Assembly (NCBI RefSeq): GCF_040409815.1
Contig: NZ_CP099959.1
Span: 744,001-808,000, forward strand
Direction: 5' to 3'
DNA from: Polynucleobacter sp. UK-FUSCHL-C3
GTDB taxonomy: Bacteria > Pseudomonadota > Gammaproteobacteria > Burkholderiales > Burkholderiaceae
Length of the DNA: 64,000 nt
Below, piece by piece: positions 57,337 to 64,000 of the stretch (position 1 is the first letter of the stretch; the number at the start of each line of letters is the position of its first letter). The position numbers and the translations under genes are program-made. Below the pieces are notes generated by a model. It was not told where the DNA came from, ran no database searches, and saw nothing but the letters and a program-made list of their open reading frames with translations.

Positions 57337-58047
57337 ATGAGATTAATAGTCTTTGCTATTTTGTCTTTTACAAGTTTGTATCTACATGCAAGCTGTACTG
57401 ATCAGCTTATTGATAATGTGAAGTATTCAAATGAATTTACAGTTCCATACATCTTAACTAGTCAAAATCAATCACCCCAGTACGTTTTAATCTTAATGCC
57501 CGGAGGAGCTGGTACTCTCAATCCGCACATCAATAATGAGGGTAAGTTGCAATTTGACTTCGCAGGAAACTTCCTGATTCGTTCTAGGAACCGGTTTTGT
57601 GATTCGCAATTTGCAACAGCCTCAACTAATTCAACGGAGAGCCCAGAGAGGATGGGTGCCTTAATTAATGATTTAGGGACACGCTTCCCAAATGCCAAAA
57701 TCTGTATGGTGGGAACCAGTCGGAGTACCTACTCCACAATGGGATTGGCAGAAAAGTTTGACGGTAAGATCGATTGCATCGTTCATACAGCATCCATGAA
57801 CCAAATTGCCCGCTTTGATACACGCAAGTTCAAGAGTAGACACCTAATGGTTCATCATAAAAATGATCCATGCCATTTGACCACCTATGCCAGTACCCAA
57901 TCTAATCATGAGCGGTATAAAACACCTTTGATTACCATGGACGGTGGAAGCTCAACGGGTGATGCGTGCCAAGCATTTTCTTATCATGGCTTTCATGACA
58001 TTGAGCAGCAAACCATTGATAAAATAAAGGCTTGGATCAAGCAGTAG
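57337..58047 (+). CDS. Secreted alpha/beta-hydrolase-like protein of unknown function
   Basis: A 236-residue protein with a signal peptide (about 1-19, ending LHASC). The mature part suggests an alpha/beta hydrolase fold: oxyanion-type VLILMPGGAG (about 47-56), a nucleophile-elbow-like MVGTSRST (about 126-133), an Asp in HHKNDPC (about 178) and a His in SYHGFHD near 214. Four or five cysteines could form disulfides. I do not recognise the substrate or a named family. The gene is visibly richer in A and T than xthA and prlC around it, suggesting separate acquisition. I chose ATG 57337 over the TTG at 57322. Confidence 0.65.
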   Translation: MRLIVFAILSFTSLYLHASCTDQLIDNVKYSNEFTVPYILTSQNQSPQYVLILMPGGAGTLNPHINNEGKLQFDFAGNFLIRSRNRFCDSQFATASTNSTESPERMGALINDLGTRFPNAKICMVGTSRSTYSTMGLAEKFDGKIDCIVHTASMNQIARFDTRKFKSRHLMVHHKNDPCHLTTYASTQSNHERYKTPLITMDGGSSTGDACQAFSYHGFHDIEQQTIDKIKAWIKQ

Positions 58048-60177
58048 CTAGGCCTGCGACACCAAACCACCATGACGCAACAGAGCATCAATCTGTGGTG
58101 GTCTCCCCCGGAATGCTTTAAAAGACTCCGCCGCAGGACGGCTACCACCAACCTCTAAAATCTCTTTGCGATATCGTTTGCCAGTTTCAGCATCCAAGAC
58201 CGTACCCTTCTGCTTGGCCGCCTCCTCAAATGCTGAGTAGACATCTGCCGATAGGACCTCAGCCCATTTATAGCTATAGTAGCCAGCAGCATAGCCACCG
58301 GCAAAGATATGACTAAAGGTATTGGGCCAACGCGAGATAGTTGCTTGGGGTATCACATGGAATTGGTTATTAATCTCTCGGGCTAGATCAAGGACCGCTT
58401 GCCCCTGCGCAGTCTGAGCATCGAATTGAGAATGCAATCTCCAGTCCGTCAGTGAGAACACCAACTGACGCATAGTGGTCAACCCATTCTGAAAGTTCTT
58501 GGCAGATAACATCTTGTTATAGAGATCACGCGGTAATGGCAAACCGGTATCAACGTGCGCAGTCATTTGTTGGAGTACCTCCCACTCCCAACAGAAGTTC
58601 TCCATAAACTGACTCGGTAACTCAACAGCATCCCATTCAACCCCATTAATCCCAGAGACCCCCAAAGCCCCAACTTGCGTTAAGAGGTGATGTAGGCCAT
58701 GCCCACTTTCATGGAACAAGGTAATGACATCGTCATGTGTAATTGTGGGTTGGCGCAGCTGACCGTTGACCTCAACCGGTGCTGCAAAGTTACAAACAAG
58801 ATAGGCGACAGGCGCCTGTATCTCGCCATTGGCAAGAAGACGACGTCCCCGCGCATCATCCATCCAGGCGCCACCCCGCTTACCAGAGCGCGCATAGGGA
58901 TCAAGATAAAAGTAGGCAATGATTTGATTATTGGTGTTACGGATCTCAAAAGATTGCACGCTGGGGTGCCAGATTGGCAAGGAGGCGGGCTGAATGTTGA
59001 CCGAGAACAGGGTCTGAATAACCTTAAACAGGCCATCTAAGACCTTCGGCAAAGGAAAGTATTGCTTGAGCTCATTCTCAGAGAAGGCATAACGCTCATG
59101 CTTGAGTTTCTCTGAGATAAAAGCCATATCCCAAGGCTCAATTCCGTCGACTAGACCTAAAGAGCGAGCAAATTCTTGAAGCTCATTCCAATCCTTCTGA
59201 GCAAAAGGTTTTGCACGCTTGGCAAAATCAGTTAGGAAGCTATCCACTTCACTCACATCACGCGCCATCTTTGGGGCCAAGCTAAGCGCTGCGTAATTAT
59301 CAAAGCCTAACATGCGCGCCTCTTCATCACGCAAACGCAGTTGCTCAATCATATTGTGGGTGTTATCCCACTCGATATTGCCCTTGCTATATTGCGGAGC
59401 TAGCTCAGAAGCACGCGTGACATAGGCTTCATAGAGTAAGCGACGTAATGAGCGGTTCTGGGAATATTGTTGAACGGGATAGTACGAAGGGAAATGCAAG
59501 GTAAATGCCCAACCTTCTAAACCTTTCTGTTTGGCTGTATCTGCTGCCGCCGCAATGGCATCCTCAGGTAAACCAATCAAATCGGCTTGACTACTCACTA
59601 GATGGATAAATGAATCCGTTGCATCTAAGACGTGATCAGAAAAGGCCTTGGCTAAAGCGGCTTGCTCATCTTGAATCTGAGTAAAACGTGGTTTCTGATC
59701 ATCGGCCAGTTCAGCGCCGCCCAAACGAAAATCCCGCAGGGAGTTATCGATCACCTTTTGTTGTTCAGGGCTAAGTTTTGCAAACTCAGCGCTAGCCTTG
59801 ATCTCTTTGTAGCGCTTATAGAGCTCCAGATTTTGTCCTAGGCTAGCAAAGAAGGCGGTTACCTTCGGCAACATCGCACCATAAGCAGCGCGTAGCTCTG
59901 GAGTGTCAGCCACTGCATTGAGATGCGAGACCACGCCCCAAGAGCGACCCAATTGTTCAGTAGCATCCTCTAGAGGCTCTGCTAGATCATTCCATGAAGC
60001 AGGCGTTTTGGGATCAATGGCCTTGGTCACTGCAGCCTCGCAGCCACTGAGTAAGAACTCAATCGCAGGAGCAATTTGCTCCGGCTTAACTTGATCGTAT
60101 TGAGCAATGCCACGACCAAAAGAAAGCAGGGGGTTGCTGGAGGGATCTGGGGAGGAGGTATTGATAAGTGCGTTCAT
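58048..60177 (-). CDS. prlC: Oligopeptidase A (M3 family zinc peptidase)
   Basis: A 709-residue cytosolic metallopeptidase that degrades short peptides, including cleaved signal peptides. The zinc motif is FHESGHGLHHLL (HExGH, about residue 494), with a downstream Glu ligand near ELPSQFMENF. Length and helical N-terminal domain are standard for M3A. It ends flush against the stop of the convergent hydrolase-like gene. Confidence 0.96.
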   Translation of the reverse strand: MNALINTSSPDPSSNPLLSFGRGIAQYDQVKPEQIAPAIEFLLSGCEAAVTKAIDPKTPASWNDLAEPLEDATEQLGRSWGVVSHLNAVADTPELRAAYGAMLPKVTAFFASLGQNLELYKRYKEIKASAEFAKLSPEQQKVIDNSLRDFRLGGAELADDQKPRFTQIQDEQAALAKAFSDHVLDATDSFIHLVSSQADLIGLPEDAIAAAADTAKQKGLEGWAFTLHFPSYYPVQQYSQNRSLRRLLYEAYVTRASELAPQYSKGNIEWDNTHNMIEQLRLRDEEARMLGFDNYAALSLAPKMARDVSEVDSFLTDFAKRAKPFAQKDWNELQEFARSLGLVDGIEPWDMAFISEKLKHERYAFSENELKQYFPLPKVLDGLFKVIQTLFSVNIQPASLPIWHPSVQSFEIRNTNNQIIAYFYLDPYARSGKRGGAWMDDARGRRLLANGEIQAPVAYLVCNFAAPVEVNGQLRQPTITHDDVITLFHESGHGLHHLLTQVGALGVSGINGVEWDAVELPSQFMENFCWEWEVLQQMTAHVDTGLPLPRDLYNKMLSAKNFQNGLTTMRQLVFSLTDWRLHSQFDAQTAQGQAVLDLAREINNQFHVIPQATISRWPNTFSHIFAGGYAAGYYSYKWAEVLSADVYSAFEEAAKQKGTVLDAETGKRYRKEILEVGGSRPAAESFKAFRGRPPQIDALLRHGGLVSQA

Positions 60178-60255
60178 GCCATTAGCTTACAAGAATGTAG
60201 AAAAGCGGGTTTCCCCTACAAGAAGAGGGCGATAGGCCACTAAAGAAAACGATTA

Positions 60256-61125
60256 CTAAGACAGCTTACTAGCTGGCTTCATGCTGCGCTCTACCGCCTC
60301 GAGCGTGTTCATGAGAAGCATGGTGATGGTCATGGGACCCACACCGCCAGGCACTGGGGTGATCCAGCCTGCAACATATTTGGCTGTATCAAAATCAACA
60401 TCACCACACAGCTTGCCATCGGATTGGCGATTAATACCGACATCAATCACCACTGAACCAGGCTTCACCATATTGCCAGTAATCATCTTGGGCCTACCGG
60501 TAGCAACTACCAGAACATCAGCCTCTTTGGTATGAGCTGATAAATCTTTGGTCTTACTATTGCAAATCGTCACCGTAGCACCCGCTTGCAAAAGAAGCAT
60601 AGCCATTGGCTTACCCACGATATTGGAGGCCCCGATAACCACTGCACGGGCGCCCCGCAAAGGATAATCAATACTCTCCAACATCTTCATACAGCCATAA
60701 GGGGTGCAGGGTTTAAAGAGTGGTGCACCGACCATTAAGGCACCTGCATTAGCAATATGAAAACCATCGACATCTTTATCGGAGGCAATCGACTCTAAAA
60801 CACGCTCGGCAGAGATGTGTTTAGGTAAGGGGAGCTGTACCAAAATTCCATGAATGCTAGGATCGGCATTGAGGGTTGCAATGCGAGCAAGCAGTTGTGC
60901 TTCCTCAAGTTCGGCTGGATAGCGCTCAAGGACCGAATGAAAGTCAACATCCTCACATGCCTTAACCTTATTACGAACATAAACCTGACTAGCAGGATCA
61001 TCGCCCACCACAATCACTGCTAGACCCGGACGCACACCTTTGGCGGTCAGAATCGCTGAGCGTGTAGCAATCTCAGCCCGTAATTTCTTGGAGAGCAGAT
61101 TGCCATCAAGCAGTTGTGCAGGCAT
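60256..61125 (-). CDS. folD: Methylenetetrahydrofolate dehydrogenase / methenyl-THF cyclohydrolase FolD
   Basis: A 289-residue bifunctional enzyme of one-carbon metabolism. Catalytic [11 protein letters not shown] (Tyr and Lys), [16 protein letters not shown], the NADP-binding [12 protein letters not shown] and the C-terminal [11 protein letters not shown] are all present. It follows the FixJ-type regulator on the same strand after 8 bases, so it may share that transcript, though there is no obvious functional link. Confidence 0.97.
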   Translation of the reverse strand: MPAQLLDGNLLSKKLRAEIATRSAILTAKGVRPGLAVIVVGDDPASQVYVRNKVKACEDVDFHSVLERYPAELEEAQLLARIATLNADPSIHGILVQLPLPKHISAERVLESIASDKDVDGFHIANAGALMVGAPLFKPCTPYGCMKMLESIDYPLRGARAVVIGASNIVGKPMAMLLLQAGATVTICNSKTKDLSAHTKEADVLVVATGRPKMITGNMVKPGSVVIDVGINRQSDGKLCGDVDFDTAKYVAGWITPVPGGVGPMTITMLLMNTLEAVERSMKPASKLS

Positions 61126-61133
61126 AGGGTTAA

Positions 61134-61766
61134 TTAAGAGAGGGCTAAGCGTAGGAGATCGGCAACGGTATTGACGTTGAGTTTCTCCATAATATTGGCG
61201 CGATGGGCCTCAACAGTCTTAATGGAGATGCTTAAATCATCAGCAATTTGTTTATTCAAACGCCCAGCGACAATCCGCTCGAGCACCTGACGCTCACGAC
61301 CCGTTAACTTGCCCAATAAACTCTGGGTGCTCTTACGTTGATCGGCCTGTGCAAAATCAATCCGTGCTTTGGTTAACATGCGCTCAACCAGAGCACATAG
61401 CTCATTCTCTTTGAAGGGCTTCTCCACAAAATCGACGGCACCCCGTTTCATGGTCGAGACCGCCATCGAGACGTCACCATGACCAGTAATAAATGAGATG
61501 GGCATCGGCAAGCCTTCGCTGATTAAACGTTCTTGTAACTCAAGACCCGACATACCGGGCATACGCACATCGAGGATCAAACACGAAATGGTGGACTTGT
61601 CCGTATTTTGGAGAGACTGCAAAAAACGTTCAGCGCTTGCATGGCAACGAACGGTGTAGCCATTACTTTCTAATAACCAAGTGAGGGAGTCGCGGACTGC
61701 CTCATCGTCGTCAACAACATAGACAACTTCAGCTTGTACTGTTTTCGGTGGATTGCTTAGATTCAT
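61134..61766 (-). CDS. FixJ/TodT-type response regulator
   Basis: A 210-residue two-component regulator. Receiver domain (about 12-130): [12 protein letters not shown], phospho-Asp in [11 protein letters not shown], Thr in FITGHGD, Lys in VEKPF. LuxR-type helix-turn-helix (about 148-210): [20 protein letters not shown] and [14 protein letters not shown]. This matches FixJ/TodT/StyR regulators, which activate transcription once phosphorylated by a PAS-containing kinase. It overlaps the upstream kinase gene by 38 bases. Confidence 0.93.
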   Translation of the reverse strand: MNLSNPPKTVQAEVVYVVDDDEAVRDSLTWLLESNGYTVRCHASAERFLQSLQNTDKSTISCLILDVRMPGMSGLELQERLISEGLPMPISFITGHGDVSMAVSTMKRGAVDFVEKPFKENELCALVERMLTKARIDFAQADQRKSTQSLLGKLTGRERQVLERIVAGRLNKQIADDLSISIKTVEAHRANIMEKLNVNTVADLLRLALS

Positions 61767-64000
61767 CGGTATTTCCTATTGACGACTTCGATATATGACC
61801 AGATTCCAAAGGTAACAGAATTGTAAAGGTGCAGCCGACCAAACGGGTATGTTCGGTATCCGTATGATTTTTGGCCCACAAACGCCCGTGGTGAGACTCA
61901 ATAATGGACCGGCAAATATTGAGGCCCATCCCCATCCCATCCTCTTTAGTACTGAAGAAGGGCTCAAACATCCTAGAGATCACGGATTCTGCAATTCCAG
62001 CGCCCGCATCGGTGACTTGGATACGAAGCATGCTTGGGAAGGTGCTGGTCTCAAGATCGGCAGTGATTCGGACGGGTGGGGCTGACCAGCGCGAGGAAAG
62101 GGGGTAGACCTCTCGCAGGCTATCTAGGGAGTTTTTCAGGAGATTGACCAAGACCTGTTGGATTAAGACTGGATCGAGTTCAACCGCCGGAAGATTGCCG
62201 GCTACCTCGGAAACGATCTTGAGTCGATGGCGATTGGCCTCAAATTCCACTAGACCAACCGAATCGGCCACGATATCGGCGATATTCGAAGGCTTACTTT
62301 GTGGCTCACTCCGTTTCACAAAACCCCGGATTCGCTGAATAATCGTGCCGGCACGATGAGCCTGATCGCTGGCTTTTTGCAGGGCAGGAAGCAATTCCGA
62401 AGAGAGTGGGTTATTGGTACCGCTAAGACGCTTGGCAATTCCCATGCAGTAATTAGAGATCGCCGATAAAGGCTGATTGAGCTCGTGTGCTAGTGAGGAC
62501 GCCATCTCGCCCATGGTGGTGAGACGGCTGGTAAATTGCATCCGCTCCTCTTGTTGGCGCGCTAGATCCTCAGTTGTTTTTCTGAGGGTAATGTCGGTTG
62601 CAATGAGAAGTTGTGCCAAGTGACCATCAACCCAAGAGATATAACGTCGCCGTACTTCGTACCAATGGGTCGTATCGCCCCGAAGCTGGATTTCTTCGGA
62701 ATCAATTTCAGTCGTTTGATTCAGTGCCATTGCGGGAAGACCGGCTAACGCATCCACATTGTCTCCCTCAAAATGAAAGATTGAGGAGGGATCCATCTCA
62801 TGACCGGCTAAATCAATATGACCCTTGGCGGTATCACCAAAGCGCTCGCGGTAATATCGATTCGCAAATAAGAGCTCACCCGTTTCAATCGAGACCACCG
62901 ATACTGCCGCATCTAGTCCTTCTAGTACGGTCACGAACCGTTCTTGCGTTGCGCTTAATTCTTCCCGAATACGCTTAGGCTCTGAGATATCAATCACAGA
63001 AGTTACCCACCCCGATTGTTGCCCCTTGTCATCAATCAGAGGGGCAATGAAGGTCCGTGTGGAGATCCGCGAGCCATCTTTACGCATGATCGTGCCCTCG
63101 ATACCGCTCTTGAGATTACCGTCTAGGGCACCGCTCATCTTTTGCATCAGTTGCTCATGAAGCTCTGCAGGCCAGAACGGGAAGGGGGGCGTAAGACCCA
63201 ATAACTCTTCTTGAGCCCAACCGGTCATCTCTGAGAACGAACGATTGACATAGGTGATGCGTTTGTCTAGATCGTGCGCCCGAATACCAACAGGCATCGA
63301 GTCTTCCAAGACGCGACGAAAGCTACTCTCGGTCCGCAAGTTTGCTTCGGTCAGTTGTCGCACCTGCATTTGTTTGAGAACAGACCATAGACTCCAGACC
63401 ACGAAGGCAGACAAGCCAATGACCACACCAAGCAGCATCCGAAAGGTTAGGTCGGTCGGCGGTGGGTAGGTGTCAACACGCAAGGTGATATTAGGACCTA
63501 GAGCACCGAAATCGAGACTGGTTTCATTGCTGAGAGACCGGGTTGGGGTGTCGCGATCTGATGAAATCGCCAAGACCCGATTATCACGACCAATTAGTGA
63601 GTAGCGATGCTGGCTCTTTAGCTCTGGCGGAATAATGTATTGCAAGATCCCTTGGGTTGAGTACAGCACCGCTAGGGCACCCTTTGCTTCTCCATCCTTG
63701 AAGATCGTAATGACCTCCCAAAAGATAGATTGACGTTCTGCCATCACCGGATCATCTTTTGCAACATTAAGACTAATTACTTGACTGTAAGCAGGCCGGT
63801 TGGTCTCGCGACTCAGGAATATAGCTCTCTTGAGTTCACGATCAATCTCATTGGCCTGTGGCACGGTATCGAACCATTCGGTATTGCGACTGGGTGGTGG
63901 CACCATCCACTGACGCCATTCACTGTCATTGAGCCAAATGAGTTGCAAGATTTCAGGGTTGCCTAATACAAAGGATTGAACTTGGCTCAATATCTTGTCC
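61729..64000 (-). CDS. PAS-domain sensor histidine kinase, FixL/TodS-like (partial, runs off right edge)
   Basis: At least 756 residues; the frame is open to the end of the window, so the N-terminus is missing (a TTG at 63990 is an internal codon, not a convincing start). Visible order: periplasmic sensor region; membrane segment near 183-205 (counted from 63990); two PAS domains (about 225-340 and 345-465); phosphoacceptor helix with MASSLAHELNQPLSAISNY; ATPase domain with DAGAGIAES, FFSTKEDGMGMGLNICRSI. The ELNQPLSAI signature is common in FixL/DctB kinases. No heme-binding PAS His can be asserted. Partner is the overlapping FixJ-type regulator. Confidence 0.9.
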   Translation of the reverse strand, partial: DKILSQVQSFVLGNPEILQLIWLNDSEWRQWMVPPPSRNTEWFDTVPQANEIDRELKRAIFLSRETNRPAYSQVISLNVAKDDPVMAERQSIFWEVITIFKDGEAKGALAVLYSTQGILQYIIPPELKSQHRYSLIGRDNRVLAISSDRDTPTRSLSNETSLDFGALGPNITLRVDTYPPPTDLTFRMLLGVVIGLSAFVVWSLWSVLKQMQVRQLTEANLRTESSFRRVLEDSMPVGIRAHDLDKRITYVNRSFSEMTGWAQEELLGLTPPFPFWPAELHEQLMQKMSGALDGNLKSGIEGTIMRKDGSRISTRTFIAPLIDDKGQQSGWVTSVIDISEPKRIREELSATQERFVTVLEGLDAAVSVVSIETGELLFANRYYRERFGDTAKGHIDLAGHEMDPSSIFHFEGDNVDALAGLPAMALNQTTEIDSEEIQLRGDTTHWYEVRRRYISWVDGHLAQLLIATDITLRKTTEDLARQQEERMQFTSRLTTMGEMASSLAHELNQPLSAISNYCMGIAKRLSGTNNPLSSELLPALQKASDQAHRAGTIIQRIRGFVKRSEPQSKPSNIADIVADSVGLVEFEANRHRLKIVSEVAGNLPAVELDPVLIQQVLVNLLKNSLDSLREVYPLSSRWSAPPVRITADLETSTFPSMLRIQVTDAGAGIAESVISRMFEPFFSTKEDGMGMGLNICRSIIESHHGRLWAKNHTDTEHTRLVGCTFTILLPLESGHISKSSIGNTDESKQSTENSTS

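Overview
The window reads as a chromosome segment of a small-genome betaproteobacterium of the Burkholderiaceae, most like Polynucleobacter. This rests on gene order (ffs/dnaX-ybaB-recR; surE-pcm-nlpD; ndk-rlmN-ispG-hisS-yfgM-bamB-der-hfq-hflX-hflK-hflC-hisZ-purA; glnA-ntrB-ntrC), on protein sequence character and on moderate GC. No search was run, so the genus is an inference. No rRNA operon, CRISPR array, insertion sequence, integrase or prophage gene is visible.

Region 1 (1-4240) is strikingly AT-rich. It holds a type IV pilus/type II secretion-like set: the 3' end of an assembly ATPase gene, a PilC/GspF platform protein, a lytic transglycosylase, a prepilin peptidase, a BLUF blue-light receptor in the same tight operon, and a convergent prepilin gene. 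A DUF6152-type secreted protein follows. At 4730-4774 lies an exact 3' half of a tRNA-Arg(UCU), from the anticodon loop to CCA, which looks like the duplicated attachment site of an integrated element. Its orientation places that element to the left, in the AT-rich side.

Region 2 (4789-14062) is a chemosensory cluster built around a cyclic nucleotide. One strand carries MCP-CheA-CheW-CheB-CheR and a response regulator fused to a class III adenylate cyclase. The divergent operon carries a class I cyclic-nucleotide phosphodiesterase and a stand-alone cyclic-nucleotide-binding protein. Synthesis, breakdown and sensing of the messenger therefore sit beside one Che array with no separate CheY. This is the strongest candidate for an unusual system in the window. 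Its resemblance to the Pseudomonas Pil-Chp/cAMP circuit, and the pilus genes next door, suggest control of surface or pilus behaviour.

Region 3 (14063-47628) is core housekeeping DNA: SRP RNA divergent from dnaX across a very small promoter region (dnaX looks leaderless), recombination, protein-repair and cell-wall genes, RNA methyltransferases, isoprenoid and histidine-tRNA genes, outer-membrane assembly, Hfq/HflX/HflKC, purine synthesis, tRNA-Leu(CAG), RNase R, pentose-phosphate genes, argA and hrpA. rpoS is absent from its usual place after nlpD, and pilF/rodZ are absent between rlmN and ispG.

Region 4 (47711-64000) contains a beta-propeller protein, a divergent polysaccharide deacetylase, a fatty-acid-hydroxylase-type membrane protein, an EI24 protein, a CinA-type domain protein, the nitrogen-control genes glnA-ntrB-ntrC with palindromes upstream of glnA, xthA, an unrecognised secreted hydrolase-like protein, oligopeptidase A, folD and a FixLJ-type two-component pair whose kinase runs off the right edge.
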